A program made the position numbers and the translations under genes. A DNA stretch of 64,000 bases from Clostridium sp. (GTDB taxonomy: Bacteria > Bacillota > Clostridia > Clostridiales > Clostridiaceae), in contig JALEZF010000016.1 of the NCBI GenBank assembly GCA_022773025.1, forward strand, positions 62,001 through 126,000, given 5' to 3'. Below the pieces are notes generated by a model. It was not told the DNA's origin. It did not search any database and saw nothing but the letters and a program-made list of their open reading frames with translations. Shown here in pieces: positions 8,026 to 15,140 of this stretch; positions within the stretch are counted from its first letter, which is position 1; every line of letters starts with the position of its first letter.

Positions 8026-8592
8026 CTACCGTTGTAATATATTGTTTGCCCAATTAGGTATTTTTTTATCTTTCCATATTATCTTACCATCTTTTAAATA
8101 TATAACTTCTTTTAATACTTCTGTATTATCATATATATTTACTTCATCACATAATGCAATTACATTATTCAAATTGTTTAATGAATCATAATATCTTCTT
8201 TCTATATCCTTATCTGGTATCCCATGGCCACCTTTACTTACTCTAATTTTAACCCTTTCTTTTGCAACTTCGGAATCTTTTACTCCTACATAATTCATAA
8301 CTATATAAAATCCATTTTCTTTTGCAAACTTTATATTCTTTATTATGCTTTTACCTGATAAAGTGGTTTCTTGGTTAAATGATATACCTTCTAAAATATA
8401 TTGTTTTATTAATTTAACAGCTTCTCTTGCACATTTAATTTGAAGATTGTTATCTTTCCAACAACCAATTCTGGCTACCATTTCATCGGTATTTATTCTC
8501 TTTTCATTTTTATTTTCATTATAATAAATAGATTTATATATTGAAGTTTTACCAGCTCCATTAACACCTGCAAAAATTGTAAATGTTGGCAT
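8026..8592 (-). CDS. Zeta-toxin-like P-loop kinase
   Basis: 188 residues from the ATG at 8592, which has AGGTG six bases upstream; a GTG at 8601 would add three residues. The N-terminus TFTIFAGVNGAGKTS is a Walker A loop, and INTDEMVARIG and NQETTLSGKSI follow in the order seen in zeta/AAA_33 kinases. Zeta toxins phosphorylate UDP-GlcNAc or related substrates and are held inactive by an antitoxin. The small gene directly upstream (8594-8758) ends one base before this start, the usual arrangement of a toxin-antitoxin pair. Substrate not determinable here. Confidence 0.75.
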   Translation of the reverse strand: MPTFTIFAGVNGAGKTSIYKSIYYNENKNEKRINTDEMVARIGCWKDNNLQIKCAREAVKLIKQYILEGISFNQETTLSGKSIIKNIKFAKENGFYIVMNYVGVKDSEVAKERVKIRVSKGGHGIPDKDIERRYYDSLNNLNNVIALCDEVNIYDNTEVLKEVIYLKDGKIIWKDKKIPNWANNILQR

Positions 8593-8593
8593 G

Positions 8594-8758
8594 CTATTCA
8601 CCTATAACCTTTGCTTGTTCTTTTTGCAACACTAAATTAGCTAATGTCATATAAAAATCTTGTTCTTCTTCTGTCTTTGCATTCTTAAATAGTTCCTTTA
8701 ACTGACTATATGAATAATTTATAAAAATATCATACAAATTATTATCCTTATTTTCCAT
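8594..8758 (-). CDS. Small putative antitoxin (54 residues) upstream of the zeta-like toxin
   Basis: 54-residue reading frame starting MENKDNNLYDIFINYSYSQ and ending NLVLQKEQAKVIGE, with a strong AAAGGAGG ribosome site 7 bases before the ATG. It is predicted to be all helical and acidic. Its stop codon nearly touches the toxin start, implying coupled translation. I do not recognise the family. The antitoxin role is inferred from size, charge and position alone. Confidence 0.7.
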   Translation of the reverse strand: MENKDNNLYDIFINYSYSQLKELFKNAKTEEEQDFYMTLANLVLQKEQAKVIGE

Positions 8759-8855
8759 TTAAATTACCTCCTTTAAAAACACTTATATTAATATTATATA
8801 CTAAATCCAATATATTATAAAACTACTTTCTTGTATCTTAAGTATTCTAAACATT

Positions 8856-8977
8856 CCTTTTTATTTTGGTTCTCCACAGATACGCTTCATCGCACCGTAA
8901 ATAAAAAAATCTATATTTCTCCATATACAATATAATTAAGATTATTTCAAATTCCAATTTTAATTATATATTTTTAT
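8856..8977 (-). repeat. Dispersed direct repeat, copy B
   Basis: Second copy, between the EEP-family gene and the toxin-antitoxin pair. It shares with copy C the longer left end TTCTCCACAGATACG.TTCA and the core CGCACCGTAA, and with copy A the tract ATACAATATAATTAA. Confidence 0.7.
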
Positions 8978-8981
8978 GAAA

Positions 8982-9012
8982 AAGGGATAGGCTTTTAAGA
9001 CCTATCCTGCTA
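8982..9012 (-). terminator. Terminator of the EEP-family gene
   Basis: On the reverse strand GGATAGG and CCTATCC form a 7-bp stem followed by CTTTTTC. Confidence 0.65.
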
Positions 9013-9099
9013 TTTTCATTTCCAAGTTACCTATACATATAATGTTTTATGGTATCTTTAGACTTTATCTACTTGACATCTTCCACAAAAACCTAAAAT

Positions 9100-9897
9100 T
9101 TAGTTTATTTTTTTAATCTCTGCAATTAATATACCATGGTCAGGATATGGAGCAGATATATCTTTAGTATATTTCCCTTCAGAATATATATTTTTATCAC
9201 ACTCGACAAAATTCCAATAATAAAGAACTGTTTCAACACTCAAGGCACTTGAAGCAAATAAATGGTCTGGACACCCAGCATAGTCATCACCTTTATATAG
9301 TTGGTGACTATTACCCTTAGGAGTATGTAGCGCAATATCTAATGAAAGTAATTCTGACTTCAATACATCACTTGACCAATTCTCATTTGGATTATTTCTA
9401 CGACCTGTATTAAAATCTCCTGCACCAAGTATAAGATTTCCTTTTTCCTGAAGTTTCTTTATTCTCTCCAATATATTACTATTTTGAACATATCTATTCT
9501 TCATTTCTTTAGTTACTTCTTTCTTGTTATTATAATTATAATAATCTACAAGTATTCTTGCCCCAATCACACTAATAATATTCTCATTATGTTTGATATT
9601 TACCTCAAGGTAGTCTGGCATACATTTATTATAAGAAGAAGTCCACCAATAAACACTTTCTATAAGGTACTTCTTTTTTATTGCAATCAGCACTTCATTC
9701 TTGGGGTTATCTGTAACGAATGTATTATATGAAGCCAGTGAGATAACAAAGTTTTTCCACTGGCTCACTTTATAAAATTCTGTAATTATAACTATATCAG
9801 CACTCAATTCATTTATTTCTTCTGCCACAAACTCAGGAATTTTATCCTCTTTACTATGATTTGCTCTTTGATTTATGTTCCATTCAATTATCTTCAT
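9100..9897 (-). CDS. Endonuclease/exonuclease/phosphatase (EEP) family protein
   Basis: 265 residues with the EEP landmarks: N-terminal MKIIEWNINQRAN (Asn metal ligand), acidic EVADIVIITE region, central GAGDFNTGRR (catalytic Asp and Asn) and C-terminal YPDHGILIAEI (Asp-His pair). The start is supported by AGGAGGAG just upstream. EEP enzymes cleave phosphodiesters in DNA, RNA, lipids or inositol phosphates; the substrate is not evident. It sits alone between repeat copies B and C in an accessory region, so a defence or mobile-element role is possible but unproven. Confidence 0.75.
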   Translation of the reverse strand: MKIIEWNINQRANHSKEDKIPEFVAEEINELSADIVIITEFYKVSQWKNFVISLASYNTFVTDNPKNEVLIAIKKKYLIESVYWWTSSYNKCMPDYLEVNIKHNENIISVIGARILVDYYNYNNKKEVTKEMKNRYVQNSNILERIKKLQEKGNLILGAGDFNTGRRNNPNENWSSDVLKSELLSLDIALHTPKGNSHQLYKGDDYAGCPDHLFASSALSVETVLYYWNFVECDKNIYSEGKYTKDISAPYPDHGILIAEIKKIN

Positions 9898-10025
9898 TCT
9901 ACTCCTCCTACTTTATATATAATAATTGTTTTACTTCTATACCTTCTGCCTCTTGTAATATTTGCTTCAATGTTTCCAGCTGTTTTTTTATTAAGTTAAT
10001 CTTTTGCTTTTTTCTCCATATTTAA
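9898..10025 (-). pseudogene. Possible fragment of a transposase-associated reading frame
   Basis: Between the IS-like inverted repeats and the EEP gene the reverse strand holds an open stretch of about 36 codons with a charged helical peptide (LIKKQLETLKQILQEAEGIE) and no start codon. It begins right after the inner inverted repeat. It could be the end of a lost IS gene; there is too little to identify. Confidence 0.25.
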
Positions 10026-10112
10026 TGTCCACCAAAAAGTGCCACTAATTTTAAAATTCACACAAGTACTTGGTTAAATAACTTTAAGCTGGCGCATTTT
10101 AGGTGGACAATC
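10026..10112. mobile_element. IS/MITE-like remnant with ~19-bp terminal inverted repeats
   Basis: TGTCCACCAAAAAGTGCC at the left end and the inverted equivalent at the right end (TGTCCACCTAAAATGCGCC on the reverse strand) bound 87 bp. The shared TGTCCACC end and spacing resemble insertion-sequence termini brought together by loss of the transposase. No clear target duplication is visible. IS family not identified. Confidence 0.5.
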
Positions 10113-10314
10113 CCACTCATTATTAAAGTCTTATTGATATTTTAATATATTACATTTCGCACATTTCACAAACATGTGCATATTTTTTTATCAAAATTAT
10201 CTCCTGCATAAATCTCATCTATGCTGCCATATTTGCCAATAATTCACTAAAACAATTATAACACAATCCAATAATACTTTTTATATCATTGTCTTGATTT
10301 TAATATTTTATAAA

Positions 10315-10438
10315 ATTCTTTTAATTTTGATTCTCCACAGATACGGTTCACCGCACCGTAAGTAAAAAACTATAGACTTTTCCATCTACAGTATATTTAA
10401 AAATATTTTAATTTCAAATTTGAAATATATTTTTTATG
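10315..10438 (-). repeat. Dispersed direct repeat, copy C
   Basis: Third copy, with TTCTCCACAGATACGGTTCA and CGCACCGTAAGT. The small stem changes to ACGG/CCGT, so the hairpin is kept while its bases differ from copy A. It lies between the glycosidase remnant and the IS-like remnant. Confidence 0.7.
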
Positions 10439-10486
10439 CCTTGTTGTAAAATAAATATTTATTTAAACTCCCTTACAAATTTGACT

Positions 10487-11090
10487 CTACAATAGATTGT
10501 CTAATTCTTTTAATAACTTTGATTTCATTTCAGATAACTCTTCGTCTGTAGGAATATTTTCATCGTTGTACATCCCATGTATTATTTTCTCTATCATAAA
10601 ATTTCGTATCAGAGTTAACTGAAAAAGGTATCTTTGCATCATCCAAAGACTTTGTCATAAACTTTGCAAAAGTCACCTGCTCATCAATAGAGTAAGCATT
10701 GCCATCATTATAATCTCCAGGCATCCATGCTCCCACCCAAGTAGGAATATCAGTTAATTTCTGCCATTGAAGTGCATAGTTTATTTTATCTGTTATTAAC
10801 TTCTTCTCGTCCTCTGTACCTATTGTCCATAGCTTTTCTTTATTGGTCTTGCTAGGTCCAGCAGCATAAAAGTTCCACTCAGCTATTAGATATCCATTGA
10901 TGTCAGTTGGAATTTTAAGCTCTTTTAGATATTCTGGATTTGAGCGGACTCTTGGAGATATCATTAAAATTCTTTTAGGATTACTTACACGAATTGCACT
11001 TACTAATTCTTCATATATCTCATTAAACCTGTCTGACTCTTTATTAAGTTTATCTGTAACTTCAATGATCAAGTCAAAACTTAATAAATA
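10487..11090 (-). pseudogene. Fragment of a GH5-type (cellulase-like) glycoside hydrolase
   Basis: An open segment of about 170 residues, with no good start, resembles the C-terminal half of a GH5 TIM barrel: IRVSNPKRILMISPR, GYLIAEWNFYAAGPSK, DIPTWVGAWMPGDYND and IPFSVNSDTKFYDRE. It opens just after an in-frame stop, so the N-terminal half with the acid/base Glu is missing. Near 10560 it stops, while an overlapping frame continues 28 residues (starting MYNDENIPTDEELSE) to a stop at 10487, suggesting a frameshift near the end as well. Not expected to be active. Confidence 0.65.
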
Positions 11091-11175
11091 TGAATATAAC
11101 TAAAAGCTTAATTACCTTTTTCATACCCTAGTATTTCCCCTTTTTCTTTTAATGCTTATGATAGATATTCCCTAT

Positions 11176-12111
11176 TTATTCACCTATAACTGCTCTTGTT
11201 CTTTCTTTCATAAGTTCACAGCTATTATGAAACTCTTCTTGTTCTTTCTCTGTAAGATTTAGCTCTATTATCTCTTCTATGCCGTTCTTCCCTATGATAC
11301 AAGGTACGCTGGCATAAATATTAGTTTCGCTATATTCTCCCTTAAGCATAGTTGAACAAGGTAGTACCTTTCTCTCATCTTCTAGGATAGCTTTAATAAC
11401 CTCTGTGGCTGCAGCTCCTATGCCGAATTCTGTTGAACCTTTTCCAACAACTATGTTCCATCCTGCTTTCATAGTATCAAGAGCTATATTTTCAAGTTTT
11501 AATCTTCCATATGTCTCTGGCTTTTCCTTCATAAGTTCTAAAAGAGGCTTTCCATTTATAAAAGCACTTGTCCATGGAACCATCTGACTGTCACCATGTT
11601 CTCCTAAACAATAAGCTTCAATACTCTTTGGCTCTAAATTCAGCTGTCTTCCAAGTCTTGCACGAAGTCTTCCTGAATCCAGAACTGTACCAGTGCCTAT
11701 TACATTTAACCCAGTTTTTTTATGTAGATAATATGCTATTATGTCACATGGATTTGAGATTGATACTATAATTCCTTTAAAGCCACTGCCCTTTATAAAT
11801 GGGATTATTTCATCCATAACTTCTATGGTGCCTTCAAGCTCTTCAAGACGGTCCTCTTTGAAGATTGGTCCACTTGCACTCATGACTATTATGTCGGCAT
11901 CCCCTATATCCTCATATCCTCCAACTTTAACCTTTACTCTCTTTGGCATATATGCCATGGTATCTGCTAAATCCTCTCCGTGACTTAATGCCTTTTTTAT
12001 ATCTTTATCAATGATTATAAGTTCATTACATACTCCTTGCGTGATAATGCTGCTAGCTACATGAGATCCTACATGTCCTATACCAATTATGGCTACTTTT
12101 CTTGTATTCAT
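11176..12111 (-). CDS. L-2-hydroxyacid dehydrogenase (LDH / L-2-hydroxyisocaproate dehydrogenase type)
   Basis: 311 residues from the ATG at 12111 behind GGGGGAAG; the frame extends to an upstream TTG without a ribosome site. N-terminal Rossmann motif GIGHVGSHVAS, an Asp for NAD selectivity (IIIDKD), SNPCDIIAYY, and the catalytic His in LGEHGDSQMVPW are intact. The mobile loop PIFKEDRLEELEGTIE differs from classical lactate dehydrogenases and resembles lactobacillar hydroxyisocaproate dehydrogenase, so branched or aromatic 2-oxoacids are plausible substrates. Probably co-transcribed with the GNAT gene 33 bases upstream. Confidence 0.85.
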   Translation of the reverse strand: MNTRKVAIIGIGHVGSHVASSIITQGVCNELIIIDKDIKKALSHGEDLADTMAYMPKRVKVKVGGYEDIGDADIIVMSASGPIFKEDRLEELEGTIEVMDEIIPFIKGSGFKGIIVSISNPCDIIAYYLHKKTGLNVIGTGTVLDSGRLRARLGRQLNLEPKSIEAYCLGEHGDSQMVPWTSAFINGKPLLELMKEKPETYGRLKLENIALDTMKAGWNIVVGKGSTEFGIGAAATEVIKAILEDERKVLPCSTMLKGEYSETNIYASVPCIIGKNGIEEIIELNLTEKEQEEFHNSCELMKERTRAVIGE

Positions 12112-12144
12112 TTCTTCCCCCAACTTTCTTTTAATGTGTTTTAT

Positions 12145-12687
12145 CTATAAAACTTTTTCATAACATTTGAATTCTTCTAATCCTGGTATATTATAATCTA
12201 GTTTTACGTTTCCTAAAAATTTATAATTAAACTTTTCATAGAGCTTAACTGCAGGTAAATTTCTCATTCCTGTATCAAGTCTTATGGTCTTTGCCCCAAT
12301 TCTTCTACCGTAATCTTCTGCAAACTGCATAAACTTTGAGCCTATGCCCATCTTAAAATAATCAGGATGTATAGCTAAAGTGTGAATTACCATTACTTCA
12401 TTTTTCTTAAGATTAGGGTTGTCCCATTTTATTGAATCATGTCCTTCATCTTCTTCATTATTCAAAATTACAGTACCTGCTACTCTTCCATGAACTCTTA
12501 TCAAAAACAGATCTCCTCTATTAACTCCATCAAGAGCAACTTCTCTCGTTGGATATATTCCCTTTATCCATCCAGCATAGTTTTCTTCGCTTTCTGCATA
12601 AAAATCATTTAGATCGTCATAAAGAGAAGCTAATTCATCTATATCCTCCCTAGTTCCCTTTACAATATTTAATTCATTTATATTCAT
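12145..12687 (-). CDS. GNAT-family N-acetyltransferase
   Basis: 180 residues with the acetyl-CoA loop HPDYFKMGIGSKFMQFAE (about residues 110-127) and the C-terminal DTGMRNLPAVKLYEKFNYKFLG segment of the GNAT fold. The acetyl acceptor is not predictable. It precedes the 2-hydroxyacid dehydrogenase and is probably in the same transcript. Confidence 0.8.
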   Translation of the reverse strand: MNINELNIVKGTREDIDELASLYDDLNDFYAESEENYAGWIKGIYPTREVALDGVNRGDLFLIRVHGRVAGTVILNNEEDEGHDSIKWDNPNLKKNEVMVIHTLAIHPDYFKMGIGSKFMQFAEDYGRRIGAKTIRLDTGMRNLPAVKLYEKFNYKFLGNVKLDYNIPGLEEFKCYEKVL

Positions 12688-12803
12688 AGACTTCCCTCTT
12701 TACTGCAAAATTTATTTATATATATAATATAATGAATTTTCATAATATATCAAGGTAAATTTCATATATTACAAGTTTTCTAAGGATAAATATACTGAAT
12801 TAC

Positions 12804-12864
12804 AAAAAAGCACCTATAGATTAATAGAGTTTTATTAAGACTCCATGGATCTAATAAGTGCTTT
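12804..12864 (-). terminator. Terminator of the glycosylasparaginase-cutC-IIA operon
   Basis: On the reverse strand AAAGCAC and GTGCTTT bracket a branched inner structure and are followed by TTTTG. Confidence 0.6.
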
Positions 12865-12881
12865 GTATTTAATGAAAACTA

Positions 12882-13199
12882 TTATTTGTTAGAGTATTTC
12901 TTGTGAGTTAATATGACTTCTCTAACTATTCCCTTTAAGGTTTCAGTTGTCATCATTTGATCTTCTGCATGCATCAAAAGTAATGATACATTTACAGTAT
13001 TTCCTGCTGCTTCTTGTTGAATTAATCCCATATGAGACTCTTGAGCCTTTAATAAGCTTGCATCTGCTTTTTTAACTAGCTCATCTGCTTCTTCAAATCT
13101 TTCTTCTCTAGCTGCTTTCATCGCCTCAAATAAAGCTGATCTTGCCTCTCCAACATTAGTTATTAATTGAAATGATATTAATTCTAATTCTTCCATCAT
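12882..13199 (-). CDS. PTS lactose/cellobiose (Lac/Chb) family IIA component
   Basis: 105-residue helical-bundle IIA. The phosphorylated His is in LLLMHAEDQMMTTET (near residue 78), and the NVGEARSALFEAMKAAREERFEEA helix is typical of CelC/ChbA. Start ATG-ATG behind AAGGAG; either Met may be used. Last gene of a three-gene operon with CutC and glycosylasparaginase-like genes. Its partners IIB and IIC are in the other operon of this locus (22.2-23.9 kb), so the two operons must be expressed together to make a working PTS. Confidence 0.88.
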   Translation of the reverse strand: MMEELELISFQLITNVGEARSALFEAMKAAREERFEEADELVKKADASLLKAQESHMGLIQQEAAGNTVNVSLLLMHAEDQMMTTETLKGIVREVILTHKKYSNK

Positions 13200-13243
13200 T
13201 GTGCTCCTTGTCTTTAACGTATTTTTATAATATCTTAATAGCC

Positions 13244-13852
13244 TTAAACAACTTTACTTCCGTGAATCTCATCAGTATTTACATACTCTAATAGAAAATC
13301 CCTATTTCCCTTATTTACTCCCTTTCCAGGCATTATGGTTATTCTTCCTGCTGCATAGTCAGATAGTTTTCTTAGTTCATCCTTACCTGACATTGCATCC
13401 TCTGTTCCACCCTTTGTGAGTATCCTGTCCACCCCTAAAGCTACAAGCTGATCCACAGCTTCAAATTTATCCTCTATGTCGTCAAATGCCATATGAAAAG
13501 TTACGCTTAAAGGTTTTGCCTCTTCTATAAATGCTTTTGTAGTATCTATATCTACCTTGTTCCCTTTTAAAGCTCCTATGACAACGCCATAAGCCCCAAG
13601 CTCTTTAGCCATTCTTATGTCGTCTTTCATTATTTCAATCTCTTCCTCTAAAAATTCAAAGTCTCCACCTCTAGGTCTCATTATTACCATAACAGGTATA
13701 TTTATTTTTTCTAATACCTTTTTTATAGTTCCATAACTAGGAGTGGTTCCCCCTTCTAAAAGATTGTCACATAGTTCAAGTCTGTTAGCTCCTAATTCCT
13801 CAGCCCTTTTAGCTTCCACATAATTTCCAACGCATGCTTCAAAAATAGCCAT
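13244..13852 (-). CDS. cutC: CutC-family TIM-barrel protein
   Basis: 202 residues, strongly CutC-like: FEACVGNYVEAKRAEELGAN at the N-terminus, ELCDNLLEGGTTPSYG, MVIMRPRGGDFEF, VTFHMAFDDI and DRILTKGGTEDA. The name comes from an E. coli copper phenotype, but the biochemical role is unsettled. Here it sits inside a PTS/amidohydrolase operon, which favours a role in carbohydrate or conjugate breakdown over copper handling. That is inference from context. Confidence 0.85.
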   Translation of the reverse strand: MAIFEACVGNYVEAKRAEELGANRLELCDNLLEGGTTPSYGTIKKVLEKINIPVMVIMRPRGGDFEFLEEEIEIMKDDIRMAKELGAYGVVIGALKGNKVDIDTTKAFIEEAKPLSVTFHMAFDDIEDKFEAVDQLVALGVDRILTKGGTEDAMSGKDELRKLSDYAAGRITIMPGKGVNKGNRDFLLEYVNTDEIHGSKVV

Positions 13853-13914
13853 TAACTAATCCTCCTAAAATAGAACTTGTCTTATTATTAATAATTTTAT
13901 TTTATAATAGAAGT

Positions 13915-14874
13915 TTAGTCAAAAGTTATTGGTGATTTTATTCTCTTCACGTATGCATCAAGCCATTCCTGACTTGCCTTTTCATAAATAGTTTTTCCAT
14001 CAACATTCTTGCATACATAAACCGTTGGCTCCATATCTTCTGTAACTACAGAAAATGAGAATCCATCAATATTAGTTGCAACGCCAAATTCTCCTTTGTT
14101 GTTTAAACATACTACAGAAAGGTCTCCTGACTTGCCTCTTCTTCTAGTAAGCTCATCATGTAAATCAGCAACTGCTTTATCTGCTGCATCCTGTGGATGA
14201 TATCCTTCCTTCATAAGTCTAACTATTTCGTAAGAGATACATCCCTTCATCAAATCTTCTCCAAGACCTGTTGCTGATGCTCCACCGACTTCACTGTCTA
14301 CATAGAATCCTGAACCTGATAATGGAGAATCTCCAACTCTTCCTCTTCTTTTCATGAAAAGTCCGCTAGTTGATGTTCCTGCTACCATATGCTTATTGCT
14401 GTCTAAAGCTATCATTCCAACAGTATCATGACCTGCATATGGACTTAATCCTTTTTCTATAGTTTCTTTTTTTCTTTTTTCATAATGTAGTTTTGCTCTA
14501 TCTGTAAGCATGTTTACTCTTTCAAATCCATTCTTATGTGCATATTCATCAGCGCCTGTTCCAACTAAGAAGCAATTGAATTTTTCATGACTTAACTTTC
14601 TTGCTATACTTATTGGGTTCTTAAAATCCTTTATTCCAGCTACTGCACCTATACTAAAAGTGTCTCCATCCATATATGCTGCATCTAATTCTACTTCACC
14701 ATTTTCATTTGGAAGACCGCCGTATCCAACTGATTTGTAAAAAGGATAATCCTCTACCATCTTTATAGCTTCTTCTATAGCATCTCCTGCTTCCATTCCA
14801 CTTTTTAATCCTTCTGCCGCCTTAGTTATGCCCTCTACTGCCATTCTCCAAGTAGCTATCATTGCAAATTTCAT
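13915..14874 (-). CDS. N4-(beta-N-acetylglucosaminyl)-L-asparaginase / isoaspartyl peptidase-like Ntn hydrolase
   Basis: 319-residue precursor of the glycosylasparaginase family. The autocleavage site and nucleophile are visible in GHDTVGMIALD (Thr about 150), followed by STSGLFMKRRGRVGDSP and GGASATGLGEDLMKGC, which bind substrate. Such enzymes split the GlcNAc-Asn amide bond or isoaspartyl peptides after self-cleavage into alpha and beta chains. No signal peptide, so it acts in the cytoplasm on imported material. First gene of the operon with cutC and PTS IIA, behind a near-perfect sigma-54 promoter. Start ATG follows GGGGGG. Confidence 0.85.
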   Translation of the reverse strand: MKFAMIATWRMAVEGITKAAEGLKSGMEAGDAIEEAIKMVEDYPFYKSVGYGGLPNENGEVELDAAYMDGDTFSIGAVAGIKDFKNPISIARKLSHEKFNCFLVGTGADEYAHKNGFERVNMLTDRAKLHYEKRKKETIEKGLSPYAGHDTVGMIALDSNKHMVAGTSTSGLFMKRRGRVGDSPLSGSGFYVDSEVGGASATGLGEDLMKGCISYEIVRLMKEGYHPQDAADKAVADLHDELTRRRGKSGDLSVVCLNNKGEFGVATNIDGFSFSVVTEDMEPTVYVCKNVDGKTIYEKASQEWLDAYVKRIKSPITFD

Positions 14875-14911
14875 CTTTTTCCCCCCATATAATCTAGTAT
14901 ACTTTTTAAAA

Positions 14912-14930
14912 TAGCAAAAACCATGCCAAA
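14912..14930 (-). promoter_or_regulatory. Sigma-54 (-24/-12) promoter of the glycosylasparaginase operon
   Basis: Reverse strand TTGGCATGGTTTTTGCTAT: GG and GC elements are exactly 10 bases apart and match the consensus TGGCACGN4TTGCW except for CAT in place of CAC. The predicted start lies about 28 bases before the first ATG. Confidence 0.85.
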
Positions 14931-15010
14931 AGCTATAGATATATCCTAAAACATTACTGTTATCTACGTTTACAGTGAATTTAATAAATTTTTATTTGCT
15001 TTATTTGCAT

Positions 15011-15066
15011 AGTGTATTGTAGAATAATACATAAAGATATATTTAAAATAACCATAATAATACACT
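15011..15066. promoter_or_regulatory. Pair of putative enhancer (UAS) sites for the sigma-54 activator
   Basis: AGTGTATT at 15011-15018 and its inverse AATACACT at 15059-15066 lie about 100 and 148 bp upstream of the -12 element. The same octamer occurs twice at about 111 and 150 bp upstream of the second sigma-54 promoter. The first site is part of a 19-bp palindrome TGTATT-N7-AATACA (15013-15031). Confidence 0.6.
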
Positions 15067-15087
15067 AATAATTATTACGGTTATTTT
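15045..15087 (+). terminator. AT-rich hairpin in the leader of the activator gene
   Basis: AAAATAACCATAATAAT (15045-15061) pairs with 15071-15087 at 16 of 17 positions, with loop ACACTAATA and trailing TTTTTTATA. It could be an attenuator or a block to read-through. One AATACACT site overlaps its arm and loop. Confidence 0.4.
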
Positions 15088-15118
15088 TTATACATTATCA
15101 AAAAAAACAAGTTATATC

Positions 15119-15126
15119 AATACACT
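15119..15126 (+). promoter_or_regulatory. Third AATACACT site, beside the activator ribosome site
   Basis: AATACACT lies 4 bases before AAGGAG of the activator gene, which suggests the activator may also control itself. Motif match only. Confidence 0.35.
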
Positions 15127-15140
15127 TTATAAGGAGTAGA

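Noticed and set aside
7889..10438. Integron attC-like cassette sites
   Set aside because: The repeats separate genes like cassettes, but they lack the RYYYAAC/GTTRRRY core ends and no integrase is present, so I call them plain direct repeats.
10560..11072. Functional small glycoside hydrolase
   Set aside because: It has only the C-terminal half of a GH5 barrel, no proper start and a likely frameshift near the end.
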